Source of the DNA: Ruminiclostridium sufflavum DSM 19573
GTDB lineage: Bacteria; Bacillota; Clostridia; Acetivibrionales; DSM-1351
DNA length: 64,000 nt
Direction of reading: 5' to 3'
NCBI RefSeq assembly: GCF_003208175.1
Contig: NZ_QKMR01000005.1
Coordinates: forward strand, 1-64,000
A program made the position numbers and the translations under genes. The first letter of the stretch is position 1; every line of letters begins with the position of its first letter. Below, piece after piece: positions 44,701 to 53,624 of this stretch. The notes under the pieces were generated by a model. It did no database searches and had not been told where the DNA came from. It saw nothing but the letters and a program-made list of their open reading frames with translations.

Positions 44701-45474
44701 ATGACAGATAAATTAGTTATCGGAGGCCATGAATTCAAATCCAGATTTATTCTGGGTTCAGGCAAATTTTCGCTTGATATGACAAAGGCGGTAATAGAAA
44801 ATGCAGATGTCGAGATGATAACCGTTGCACTGCGGAGGGCAAATATAGGAGGAGAAGGGAATATACTGGATTTTATTCCTAAGGACATAGTGCTGCTGCC
44901 GAATACATCAGGGGCAAGAACTGCCGGGGAGGCTGTAAGAATTGCCAGACTTTCAAGAGAAATCGGCTGCGGTAATTTTATTAAAATTGAGGTTATTAAT
45001 GATTCAAAGTATTTGATGCCGGACAATTATGAAACTGTAAAAGCAACGGAGACACTTGCAAAAGAAGGCTTTATTGTTATGCCATATATGTATCCTGAGC
45101 TGAATGCGGCAAGAGCGCTCCAAAATGCCGGAGCTGCCGCTGTTATGCCTCTTGGTGCGCCAATAGGCAGTAATAAGGGGTTATTGACGAGGGATTTTAT
45201 TAAAATGCTGATAGATGAAATTAATCTGCCTATTATAGTGGATGCAGGAATAGGCAGGCCCTCACAGGCTTGCGAAGCAATGGAAATGGGTGCGGCCGCA
45301 GTTATGGCAAACACAGCTATTGCAACCGCAAAGGAGGTCTCCGTTATGGCAAAGGCCTTCAAGCTTGCCGTTGAGGCGGGCAGAGCGGCTTACCTTGCAG
45401 GTCTTGGACGTGTGCTTGATTATAAGGCGGAGGCATCCAGTCCTTTGACGGGATTTCTGGAGGATTTGGCTTGA
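44701..45474 (+). CDS. thiG: Thiazole synthase ThiG
   Basis: 257 residues, TIM barrel. [17 protein letters not shown] holds the Schiff-base Lys (about residue 98); [12 protein letters not shown] and [14 protein letters not shown] are the phosphate-binding loops. Condenses DXP, dehydroglycine and ThiS-thiocarboxylate into the thiazole. 27 bp after thiF. Confidence 0.96.
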   Translation: MTDKLVIGGHEFKSRFILGSGKFSLDMTKAVIENADVEMITVALRRANIGGEGNILDFIPKDIVLLPNTSGARTAGEAVRIARLSREIGCGNFIKIEVINDSKYLMPDNYETVKATETLAKEGFIVMPYMYPELNAARALQNAGAAAVMPLGAPIGSNKGLLTRDFIKMLIDEINLPIIVDAGIGRPSQACEAMEMGAAAVMANTAIATAKEVSVMAKAFKLAVEAGRAAYLAGLGRVLDYKAEASSPLTGFLEDLA

Positions 45475-45508
45475 GATAACATTTGTTGCGTAAAAGGAGT
45501 GAGGCTGT

Positions 45509-46663
45509 ATGACAAGCAGGGAAAGCAGTATCATGCATCATTTAGAAGGCATGGAGGCCATAGATTCGGACATTATGAGCAAAGTGCTGAATATGGCACA
45601 AAAATATGATTATAACCAATATACGGTGAGGGATGTGGAAGGCGCGCTGGAAAGGGAGGCACTTTCTGTGGAGGACTTTGCAGCTGTACTGTCTCCGGCG
45701 GCGGCAGCCTATCTGGAGCAATTGGCTCAGAAGGCAAGGCTCGAAACCAGAAAGCATTTTGGAAACTCTGTTTCCTTATTTACACCGCTGTACATATCAA
45801 ATTACTGCGAAAACAATTGCGTATACTGCGGTTTTAACTGCAAAAATAAAATCCAAAGAGGGAAATTATCCCTTGAAGAAATAGAGGATGAACTTAAAAC
45901 TATTGCCAAAACAGGCTTAAAGGATATCCTGATATTAACCGGAGAAGCGCGGCGAAAGTGTGATGTTGCATATATAGGTGAGGCAATAAAGCTTGCCCGC
46001 AAATATTTTTCAACAATAAGCGTTGAAATTTTTCCGCTCAATACGGAGGAGTATAGATATATCAGGCAATGCGGCGCCGATTTTGTCTGTGTTTATCAGG
46101 AAACCTATAATACTGAGACATATGAAAAAATGCATCCAAGGGGGCCGAAGAGGGTTTTCCCTTATAGATTCAATGCTCAGGAGCGTGCGATAAAAGGCGG
46201 AATGCGCGGAGTTGCCCTTGGTGTCTTGCTGGGCTTGGACGATTTCAGAAGAGATGCTTTTGCAGCAGGTATTCATGCCTATCTGTTGCAGCAGAAATAT
46301 CCTCATGCCGAGCTTTCCTTTTCTGTACCGAGACTGCGTCCTTATATCAATAATTCCCGAAATAATCCGAGAAATGTGCATGAATCTCAGCTTTTGCAGG
46401 TTATACTGGCTTACCGCCTGCTTATGCCCTTTGCAGGTATAACAATTTCAACGAGGGAAAGTCCTGAATTCAGGGATAATGTTATAGGCATAGCGGCAAA
46501 TAAGGTTTCTGCAGGTGTGAAGGTAAGTGTGGGAGGGCACGATTCAGAAGCAAAAGGCGATGAGCAATTTGAAATATCCGATCCACGAGATGTTGCCGCT
46601 ATACATCAAATGATACTTTCGAGAGGCTTGCAGCCGGTGTATACCGATTATGTCAGAGTATGA
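45509..46663 (+). CDS. thiH: 2-iminoacetate synthase ThiH (radical SAM)
   Basis: 384 residues. Radical-SAM motif CENNCVYCGF; C-terminal SVGGHD and EISDPRDVAAIHQMI typical of ThiH. Cleaves tyrosine to dehydroglycine and p-cresol, the anaerobic route to the thiazole nitrogen. Ribosome site AAAGGAG before ATG. Confidence 0.95.
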   Translation: MTSRESSIMHHLEGMEAIDSDIMSKVLNMAQKYDYNQYTVRDVEGALEREALSVEDFAAVLSPAAAAYLEQLAQKARLETRKHFGNSVSLFTPLYISNYCENNCVYCGFNCKNKIQRGKLSLEEIEDELKTIAKTGLKDILILTGEARRKCDVAYIGEAIKLARKYFSTISVEIFPLNTEEYRYIRQCGADFVCVYQETYNTETYEKMHPRGPKRVFPYRFNAQERAIKGGMRGVALGVLLGLDDFRRDAFAAGIHAYLLQQKYPHAELSFSVPRLRPYINNSRNNPRNVHESQLLQVILAYRLLMPFAGITISTRESPEFRDNVIGIAANKVSAGVKVSVGGHDSEAKGDEQFEISDPRDVAAIHQMILSRGLQPVYTDYVRV

Positions 46664-46783
46664 AGATGTAAAATTTACGCCGGAAATATCAGCTTAAAAA
46701 TGAGAAGTTTACAATTCGTGCATTATTTTTTTCTTCACAATCAAAAAGCTGCGGGCGGCATCGGTGAATGGAGGTCAGTATAA

Positions 46784-47398
46784 TTGATTATTTGTGTGAC
46801 AAACAGATTGCTTTGCAAGGGGAATTTTCTTGAGCGTATTGAACAGATAGCAAAAGCTTTGCCATATAGTATAATTCTGAGGGAAAAGGATTTGCCGCTT
46901 GAGGAGTATGAGCAGCTGGCATTGGAATGTGAGGGAATATGCAGAAAATATAACGTACCGCTGGTAATAAATTCATATATAGCTGCTGCTCGAAAATTGA
47001 AAGCTTCGTATATTCACCTTCCTGCTGAAATATTTCTGAAGCACCGGAAAGAGCTGAGCGGCTTCAGACAAGCAGGTGCTTCCGTTCATTCGGCAGAGGA
47101 AGCGAAATTTTCTGAAATAATGGGGGCGGATTATTTAATAGCAGGGCATATTTTCCATACTGGCTGCAAAAGAGGTGTTCCGCCAAGAGGGCTTGATTTC
47201 CTCCGGCAGGTATGCTCTGCGGTTTCAATTCCGGTATTTGCAATCGGAGGGATAAGTGAAAGCAATGCGAATGAAGTGCTGAAGGCAGGAGCGGACGGCA
47301 TTTGCATGATGTCTCAGCTTATGGGCTGTGATAATGTGGAGGCGGTTTTCGAGGGATATCGTGAAATTTTTGCTGAAAATAAAAAGTTGAAGGATTAA
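46784..47398 (+). CDS. thiE: Thiamine-phosphate synthase-like protein (ThiE/TenI)
   Basis: 204 residues from TTG 46784 after GGAGG. TIM-barrel: INSYIAAARKLKASYIHLPA, GASVHSAEEA, DYLIAGHIFHTGCKRGVPPRGL, FAIGGISESNANEVLKAGADGICMMS. Couples HMP-PP with thiazole phosphate, or acts as a TenI-type thiazole tautomerase; the short N terminus favours neither. Confidence 0.85.
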   Translation: MIICVTNRLLCKGNFLERIEQIAKALPYSIILREKDLPLEEYEQLALECEGICRKYNVPLVINSYIAAARKLKASYIHLPAEIFLKHRKELSGFRQAGASVHSAEEAKFSEIMGADYLIAGHIFHTGCKRGVPPRGLDFLRQVCSAVSIPVFAIGGISESNANEVLKAGADGICMMSQLMGCDNVEAVFEGYREIFAENKKLKD

Positions 47399-47485
47399 TT
47401 TGATCGTTTTCAGACAAATTTACTTTACTATATTTTATAAATCGGTATAATTATAATGTTGATTTTTTTGTGTGGAGGAGTAAAT

Positions 47486-49042
47486 TTGAGTATATTAACA
47501 GTAGAAAACGTAAGTCATGGCTTCGGCGCCAGAACCATATTGGAGGATGCCTCGTTCAGATTGCTTAAGGGTGAGCATGTAGGCCTTGTAGGGGCAAACG
47601 GGGAGGGCAAGTCTACATTTTTAAATATAATTACCGGAAAGCTTATGCCGGATGAGGGAAAGGTCGAGTGGTGCAACAGAATAACCACCGGATATCTGGA
47701 TCAGCATACTGTGCTCACACCGGGGAAAACCATACGTGAGACCTTGAGAGAGGCTTTTCAGCACATGTTTGATCTCGAGCAGGAAATGCTCTCAATATAC
47801 GAAAAGATGGGTGAGGCTTCTGAAAGTGAATTAAACTCAATGATGGAGGATGTAGGTGAGCTTCAGAATGAGCTTGAGCACAGCGGCTTTTACATTCTTG
47901 ATTCAAAGATTGAGGAGGTTGCAAATGGTTTGGGACTGGGGGATATCGGACTTGAGACAGATGTTTCCAACCTGAGCGGAGGGCAGAGAACAAAGGTATT
48001 ACTTACAAAGCTTCTGCTTCAAAGCCCTATGATATTGATATTGGACGAGCCTACGAACTTTCTTGATGAAAACCATATAATATGGCTGAAAAATTACTTG
48101 AAAAATTATGAAAACGCATTTATACTGGTTTCTCACGATATTCCGTTTCTGAATGATGTGGTAAATGTTATTTATCATGTGGAAAATGCTGTGCTGACAA
48201 GGTATGCAGGTAATTATGACGAATTTCAGAGAATGTATCAGCTCTCAAAGCAGCAGACTCAGCAGGCATATGAAAAGCAGCAGAAGGAAATCGAAAGGCT
48301 TGAGGACTTTGTCGCAAGAAACAAGGCAAGAGCGGCTACTGCGAATATGGCTAAAAGCAGACAGAAGAAGCTGGACAAAATGGAGCTTATCAATAAGGTG
48401 CAGGAGAAGGTCAAGCCGATATTCAAGTTCAGGGAAGCCCGTGCATCTGGAAGATATATATTCAGGACAGACAATCTTATAATAGGATATGAAGAAGCCT
48501 TGACAGGTATGCTGAACATAGCTCTGGAGCGCGGACAGAAGGTTGCAGTCAAAGGTGTGAACGGACTGGGGAAATCCACTCTGCTTAAAACTCTGCTGGG
48601 AATTCAAAGGCCGTTTGGAGGAGAGGTTGTACTTGATGACTATTTGTATCCCGGTTATTTTGAGCAGGAGGGTGAACGCTATAATACAAAAACCGCATTG
48701 GAAGAGGTATGGAAGGAGTACCCCGGGCTATCGAATGCCGAAGTACGCGGAGCGCTGGCAAAATGCGGCCTTACAACTGAGCATATTACCAGCCAGATGA
48801 TGGTGCTGAGCGGCGGAGAGAATGCAAAGGTACGTCTGTGCAAGCTGATGCTGAAGGAGGTAAACTGGCTGATATTGGACGAGCCTACAAACCATCTTGA
48901 TGTGGATGCGAAGGAGGAACTGAAAAGGGCACTTGCGGAATTTAAAGGCACAGTACTGTTGGTTTGCCATGAGCCGGAATTTTATGAGGATTGGGTTACA
49001 GATGTATGGAATGTGGAGGACTGGACAACAAAAATTGTTTAA
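47486..49042 (+). CDS. ABC-F family ATPase
   Basis: 518 residues from TTG 47486 after GGAGGAG. Two ATPase domains without membrane segments: GANGEGKST, LSGGQRTKV, LILDEPTNFLD; then a linker rich in Lys/Gln (~250-310), and GVNGLGKST, LSGGENAKV, LILDEPTNHLD. Ribosome-associated translation factors of the Uup/YdiF type, some conferring ribosome protection. No antibiotic context seen. Confidence 0.92.
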   Translation: MSILTVENVSHGFGARTILEDASFRLLKGEHVGLVGANGEGKSTFLNIITGKLMPDEGKVEWCNRITTGYLDQHTVLTPGKTIRETLREAFQHMFDLEQEMLSIYEKMGEASESELNSMMEDVGELQNELEHSGFYILDSKIEEVANGLGLGDIGLETDVSNLSGGQRTKVLLTKLLLQSPMILILDEPTNFLDENHIIWLKNYLKNYENAFILVSHDIPFLNDVVNVIYHVENAVLTRYAGNYDEFQRMYQLSKQQTQQAYEKQQKEIERLEDFVARNKARAATANMAKSRQKKLDKMELINKVQEKVKPIFKFREARASGRYIFRTDNLIIGYEEALTGMLNIALERGQKVAVKGVNGLGKSTLLKTLLGIQRPFGGEVVLDDYLYPGYFEQEGERYNTKTALEEVWKEYPGLSNAEVRGALAKCGLTTEHITSQMMVLSGGENAKVRLCKLMLKEVNWLILDEPTNHLDVDAKEELKRALAEFKGTVLLVCHEPEFYEDWVTDVWNVEDWTTKIV

Positions 49043-49233
49043 GGCTTGAATAGTTACGGTAAACTAAAAAGATAGTATTTTATAAAAATTGTAATATAAA
49101 GAAATGCTTAGGATATATGGGTGAAATAGTCTTGTGCTGCAAGCTTAAATAGTATATTGTACTAAAACTGCAGATTAAAAAATATTAAAATTTGTTACTA
49201 ATTATAGAGATTTTTATTTACATAAACTAATTC
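49043..49233. other. Intergenic spacer after the ABC-F gene
   Basis: AT-rich, no gene or clear hairpin seen. The pot promoter begins at 49234. Confidence 0.4.
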
Positions 49234-49262
49234 TTGACACAGCAAAAAAAAGAAATTATACT
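49234..49262 (+). promoter_or_regulatory. Consensus sigma-A promoter of the pot-type operon
   Basis: TTGACA (49234-49239), 17-bp spacer, TATACT (49257-49262). Start expected near 49269, giving a ~268-nt leader. Confidence 0.8.
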
Positions 49263-49296
49263 AGTTACATAAACAGCAACGAAATATAATTAATAT

Positions 49297-49342
49297 AAAG
49301 CAACGGTGCTTTGAGTTATTATAAGCTCAAAGTGCTTTTTTT
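49297..49342 (+). promoter_or_regulatory. Leader unit 1: hexaloop hairpin overlapping terminator
   Basis: AAAGC-AACGGT-GCTTT (49297-49312): 5-bp stem, six-base loop with A at position 1 and G at 4. The 3' arm is shared with a terminator stem GTGCTTTGAG (49306-49315) / CTCAAAGTGC (49326-49335) and seven T. The two structures exclude each other. Confidence 0.65.
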
Positions 49343-49380
49343 ATAGGCTGTACAGGAATTAAAAATCAAATAATAGAAGA

Positions 49381-49422
49381 AAAGCAAAGGCGCTTTGGGT
49401 ATAAAACTCAAAGCGCTTTTTT
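49381..49422 (+). promoter_or_regulatory. Leader unit 2: hexaloop hairpin overlapping terminator
   Basis: AAAGC-AAAGGC-GCTTT (49381-49396), loop A1/G4. Terminator GCGCTTTGGG (49390-49399) / CTCAAAGCGC (49407-49416) then six T. Confidence 0.65.
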
Positions 49423-49462
49423 CATAGGCTGAAAAGGAAAGGAATAAGAAAGATAGTAAAGA

Positions 49463-49504
49463 AAAGCAAAGGCGCTTTGAGAAAAAACTCAAGTGCCTTT
49501 TGTT
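49463..49504 (+). promoter_or_regulatory. Leader unit 3: hexaloop hairpin overlapping terminator
   Basis: AAAGC-AAAGGC-GCTTT (49463-49478), loop A1/G4. Terminator GGCGCTTTGAG (49471-49481) / CTCAAGTGCC (49488-49497) with TTTTGTT, ~33 nt before the ATPase start. Confidence 0.65.
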
Positions 49505-49536
49505 ATAAAGAGGCCGGTGAGAAGGGGGAAGCCATT

Positions 49537-50610
49537 ATGGGAGCTAATATCAGGCTGGAAAATGTATGTAAGGATTATGGACAGACAAATGTAATCAAGT
49601 ATGTAAAGTTTGAAATAGAGGATGGGGATTTCCTTACAATTCTTGGCCCCAGCGGAGCAGGGAAAACAACTCTGCTGAAAATGATTGCGGGTTTTGAGGA
49701 TACATCAAGCGGAAGCATATTGATTAACGGAGAGGATATTGCAAGAAAGCCCATTCATAAGAGAAATATCGGAATGCTTTTTCAGAATTATGCATTGTTC
49801 CCTCATATGACAGTTAACGAAAACATTTCTTTTCCTTTGGGTATAAGAAAAGTAAAGAAAGCTGAAAAGAAGGAAAGAGTAGCTGAAATGCTCAACAAGG
49901 TCAAGTTGGGAGAATATGGAAAAAGATATCCTAGAGAGCTGTCAGGCGGGCAGCAGCAGCGGGTTGCGCTGGCAAGAGCACTGGTCTTCAATCCTCCGGT
50001 TTTACTGCTGGATGAGCCTATGGCTGCTTTGGATAAACAGCTGAGAAAGCATATGCAGCTTGAAATCAAGGAAATACACAATGCACTGGGAATTACAACA
50101 ATTTCAGTAACCCATGATCAGGAGGAAGCTCTGACAATGGCCACGAAAGTTTGCATTATGAAGGACGGCATGGTTGAACAAATAGCTTCTCCTGTTGAAA
50201 TTTATGAAAGGCCGAATTCAGTTTTTGTTGCAAAGTTCATAGGTGAGGCAAATGTTGTTGAATGCCCTGTAGTCAAGGTTGAGCCTTCATATATCGGCAT
50301 AAAGCTGTATGGAGACAACTTGGTAAGGTTGCCGCAGAAATCAAAAAAATATACCTCCTTCAACTCCATAAATGTTGTGATAAGGCCTGAAAAGGTCAAG
50401 GTGGTTGATGATTCCTTCAATGGCCTGAGGCTGAAGGCAAAAATTGAGCAGGCGGTTTATGTGGGAGATGTTTTAAAGCTCAAGGTCAGGCTTGAATGCG
50501 GAAAGAGTATGAAGGTGAAGGTTTTTACACAATATTCCCTGTCACTTAATGTAGGGGATAGCATCAATCTTGGTATTCTTGAGGAAGACATGGTTGTAGT
50601 AGGAAGATAA
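49537..50610 (+). CDS. potA: Polyamine-type ABC transporter ATPase
   Basis: 357 residues from ATG 49537 after GAAGGGGG; an earlier ATG at 49477 lies inside terminator 3. Walker A GPSGAGKTT, signature LSGGQQQR, Walker B LLLDEPMAALD, H-loop VTHDQ, then a C-terminal TOBE domain (~270-357). Energises the permeases encoded downstream. Confidence 0.92.
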   Translation: MGANIRLENVCKDYGQTNVIKYVKFEIEDGDFLTILGPSGAGKTTLLKMIAGFEDTSSGSILINGEDIARKPIHKRNIGMLFQNYALFPHMTVNENISFPLGIRKVKKAEKKERVAEMLNKVKLGEYGKRYPRELSGGQQQRVALARALVFNPPVLLLDEPMAALDKQLRKHMQLEIKEIHNALGITTISVTHDQEEALTMATKVCIMKDGMVEQIASPVEIYERPNSVFVAKFIGEANVVECPVVKVEPSYIGIKLYGDNLVRLPQKSKKYTSFNSINVVIRPEKVKVVDDSFNGLRLKAKIEQAVYVGDVLKLKVRLECGKSMKVKVFTQYSLSLNVGDSINLGILEEDMVVVGR

Positions 50611-50635
50611 AAATTATATACGGGAGGATACGAAA

Positions 50636-51706
50636 ATGAAAATAATGAAAAAAGTCGCAGCAGTAGTCTTGTCAATATCAATGTTAGCTGCAACGGCAGC
50701 CTGCGGAAAAGGCGAAGAGGTTGCGGGTGATAAAAAATGGTCTGGAAAGAGTCTTGTGGTGTGCAGCTGGGGCGGTGCGATTCAGGAAGCACAGAAAAAA
50801 ACCATCTTTGATGCCTTTGCGGAAAAATACGGATGTACAGTTGAAGAAACGACTGATCCGGATCCGGCAAAAATTAAGTCAATGGTTGAGGCGGGGAATA
50901 TGGAAGTTGATGTTTGGGATGTTGACTGTGACTTCGTTCCGCGCGGAATTGCACAGGATTTATTTGAGAAGCTGGATTTCAATGTTATTTCAAAGGAAGG
51001 ACTGGTCGAGGGCTTTATAACAGAATATTCCGTACCGGCGGAAATTTCAACTCTGTGCATTTCATGGAATACTGAAAAGATTTCAAGTGATAAACATCCT
51101 AAAACCTGGACTGAATTTTTTGATTCAAATACTTATCCGGGAAAAAGAACTCTTTATACGAATCCGATGTCAATGTTTGAGGCGGTATTATTGGCAGACG
51201 GAGTAAAAAAAGAAGATATGTATCCAATTGATGTTGACAGGGTATTTAAATATCTTGATGCTCACAAGAGCGATATTGTAACCTTCTGGACCTCCGGCGC
51301 ACAGTCAGTTGAGCTGGTGGCAGGCGGTGATGCCGCACTGGGAACGGTATGGGGCGGACGTGTTATTGCAGCCCAGAAGGACGGACAGCCTATTGAAAAG
51401 GAAACAAATGAAGCAATTCTGACAGGAGATGCATGGGTAATCGGTAAAGGCTCAAAGAACGTAGAAATGGCGCAGGACTTTATAGCCTTTGCGACATCGC
51501 CGGAAGTGATTGCAAATTATGCTGTTGAATATCCGGGGAATGCACCGGCAAATACCAAGGCATATGACCTGATGACCAAGGAACAGATTTCCGCACTTGC
51601 ATCATCTCCCGAATTGGAAAAAACTCAATTATATATAGATGTTGACTGGTGGGTCAAAAACTACGACGCTGTATATGAAAGATTCCAAAAGTGGCTTATA
51701 AGCTAG
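50636..51706 (+). CDS. potD: Polyamine-type substrate-binding lipoprotein (PotD/PotF-like)
   Basis: 356 residues. Signal peptide with lipobox ATAAC (Cys near 23), then the spermidine/putrescine-binding fold: VCSWGGAIQEAQKKTIFDAF, FVPRGIAQDLFEKLD, LCISWNTEKIS, WTEFFDSNTYPGKRTLY, and a Trp/Asp-rich C terminus. The family also binds related cations such as amino alcohols, so the ligand may not be a polyamine. Ribosome site GGAGG. Confidence 0.88.
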   Translation: MKIMKKVAAVVLSISMLAATAACGKGEEVAGDKKWSGKSLVVCSWGGAIQEAQKKTIFDAFAEKYGCTVEETTDPDPAKIKSMVEAGNMEVDVWDVDCDFVPRGIAQDLFEKLDFNVISKEGLVEGFITEYSVPAEISTLCISWNTEKISSDKHPKTWTEFFDSNTYPGKRTLYTNPMSMFEAVLLADGVKKEDMYPIDVDRVFKYLDAHKSDIVTFWTSGAQSVELVAGGDAALGTVWGGRVIAAQKDGQPIEKETNEAILTGDAWVIGKGSKNVEMAQDFIAFATSPEVIANYAVEYPGNAPANTKAYDLMTKEQISALASSPELEKTQLYIDVDWWVKNYDAVYERFQKWLIS

Positions 51707-51730
51707 GTCCCCCGGTAAATTCCTTTATAT

Positions 51731-51825
51731 AAGGGCTGCTGCATAAATAGTACTTGTAATTGCTGCAAAGACAATAACAGGTCGAGGGACATTTAAAAAG
51801 ACTATAGAGCTATGCAGCAGCCCTT
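51731..51825 (+). repeat. Foldback with 14-bp perfect arms after the binding-protein gene
   Basis: AAGGGCTGCTGCAT (51731-51744) and ATGCAGCAGCCCTT (51812-51825). Sits between binding protein and permease genes, where it could stabilise upstream mRNA. Arm core GGCTGYTGCA is shared with the foldback at 5824-5962. Confidence 0.55.
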
Positions 51826-51867
51826 CCTTTGTAATTGTATATTTTTAGGCTTGAGGAGGTGCTGGTA

Positions 51868-52779
51868 ATGGAAGAAAAAGCAGCATTGGAAGGAGCTGTT
51901 TCATTCAATAAGGCTGAACAGCTGACAATGAATTATACAGCTAAAAGAAATAAAAGGAGAAGCAATAAATCCTGGATGCTATTAATCCTGCCGGCATTAT
52001 TTTTATTTATATTTATGTTTATTCCTTTGCTTCAAATAATAAAATTAAGTATTACTGATGCTGGCGGCTCATTTACATTAGCTGCATATTTAAAGTTTTT
52101 CCAATCAAGCATCTATTTGCAGGTTATTGCATTGACCTTTAAGGTGGCATTTGTGGTTACGCTTTTATGCCTGTTGCTGGGATATCCGGTTGCATATGCT
52201 ATGACGAAGTGCTCAAAGAGGATCAGCAGCCTGATAATGATAGCTGTTATGATTCCGTTCTGGACAAGCTTATTGGTTCGTACTTACGCATGGATGATTA
52301 TACTTCAGTCAAACGGAATAATTAATAATATTCTTATGGGCCTGGGACTTATCAAGGAACCGCTGCAGCTTATGAACAACACCACAGGTGTATATATAGG
52401 TATGACACATATCCTGCTTCCATACATGATTTTATCACTTTATCCTGTTTTAAGCGGCATTGATTTCAATTATGTTTCAGCGGCACAAAATCTTGGAGCA
52501 AACAAGCTGCTGGCCTTTTTAAGGGTATATTTGCCTCTTAGTATTCAAGGAATTGCTGCAGGCTCGATTTTAGTATTTGTAATGGGTATAGGTTATTTTG
52601 TAACACCCTCGCTGCTGGGGGGCTCAAACGATGCAATGATTTCTCAGCTGATTCAGGTACAGGTGAGCAAGCTTTTGAACTGGCAGTTCTCATCAGCTGT
52701 TTCTATAATACTTCTTGCAATAAGCTTAGTTGTATTATATGTTTCAAAGAAGCTTATGAAGGTTGATAAATTATGGTAA
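51868..52779 (+). CDS. potB: Polyamine-type ABC permease (PotB-like)
   Basis: 303 residues from ATG 51868 after GAGGAGG. Charged N-terminal ~40 residues, then six membrane segments; EAA-type loop SAAQNLGANKLLAFLRVYLP and RTYAWMIIL. Forms the channel with the next gene's product. Confidence 0.9.
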   Translation: MEEKAALEGAVSFNKAEQLTMNYTAKRNKRRSNKSWMLLILPALFLFIFMFIPLLQIIKLSITDAGGSFTLAAYLKFFQSSIYLQVIALTFKVAFVVTLLCLLLGYPVAYAMTKCSKRISSLIMIAVMIPFWTSLLVRTYAWMIILQSNGIINNILMGLGLIKEPLQLMNNTTGVYIGMTHILLPYMILSLYPVLSGIDFNYVSAAQNLGANKLLAFLRVYLPLSIQGIAAGSILVFVMGIGYFVTPSLLGGSNDAMISQLIQVQVSKLLNWQFSSAVSIILLAISLVVLYVSKKLMKVDKLW

Positions 52780-52792
52780 GGAGGTTGAGGAT

Positions 52793-53590
52793 ATGATTTG
52801 GGTAATTGCAATCTTAATTATTTTATTTCTGGTATTACCTGTGCTGATTATAATTCCGATGTCATTCAGCTCTTCACGATATATCGAATTTCCGCCGCCG
52901 GGGTTTTCAGCACAGTGGTACGAGAAGTTCTTTGGAAGCCAGCAATGGACAGATTCGCTTGTTACCAGTATTCAGGTTGGAATTATAACAACGGTTATTG
53001 CACTGCTTCTTGGAATACTTGCCGCGGAAGGAATACACAAATCCGACTTTAAAGGAAAGGGAATACTCACCGAGCTGTTTATGATGCCAATGCTTGTGCC
53101 TGCGATTATTGTAGGCTTGGCACTATATCGTTTTGAGGCGCAGAACAATATTACCGGTACCTTTGCAGGTATTGTAATAGCCCACACGCTTCTGGCTGTT
53201 CCGTTTGTAATAAGAACTGTTCTTGCCAGCTTAAGCGGGCTTAATCCAAATTACGAGCTGGCTGCACAAAATCTCGGGGCCAATAAATTCAAAGCGTTTA
53301 TTAAGGTTACCTTTCCAATAATAAAGCCTGCTGTATTTTCAGGTGGAATGTTTGCATTTGCAACCTCCTTTGATGAAATTGTTGTGACACAATTCATCAG
53401 CGGAATAAGGCTGGCGACACTTCCCAAAAGAATGTGGGATGGGCTCAGGCAGCAGATAGACCCTACAATTACAGCCATTGCCGCAATTATGATTATAGGG
53501 ATAACACTAATAATGATTATTGCAAACAGCAAGGAAATTTTTTCGAGAACCTACCATGTTAAAGAAGAGGTTCTGGATGAAACTGATTAA
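52793..53590 (+). CDS. potC: Polyamine-type ABC permease (PotC-like)
   Basis: 265 residues from ATG 52793 after AAGGAGG. Six membrane segments; MSFSSSRYIEFPPPGFSAQWY is typical of PotC, and the EAA loop is ELAAQNLGANKFKAFIKVTFP. Confidence 0.9.
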   Translation: MIWVIAILIILFLVLPVLIIIPMSFSSSRYIEFPPPGFSAQWYEKFFGSQQWTDSLVTSIQVGIITTVIALLLGILAAEGIHKSDFKGKGILTELFMMPMLVPAIIVGLALYRFEAQNNITGTFAGIVIAHTLLAVPFVIRTVLASLSGLNPNYELAAQNLGANKFKAFIKVTFPIIKPAVFSGGMFAFATSFDEIVVTQFISGIRLATLPKRMWDGLRQQIDPTITAIAAIMIIGITLIMIIANSKEIFSRTYHVKEEVLDETD

Positions 53591-53624
53591 AAATTACAGC
53601 TGTTAACATACTGGAGGAAGAAAA

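Noticed and set aside
49297-49504. Three spaced repeats as a CRISPR array
   Set aside because: Only three imperfect units with terminator structure, spacers similar to each other, no cas genes.
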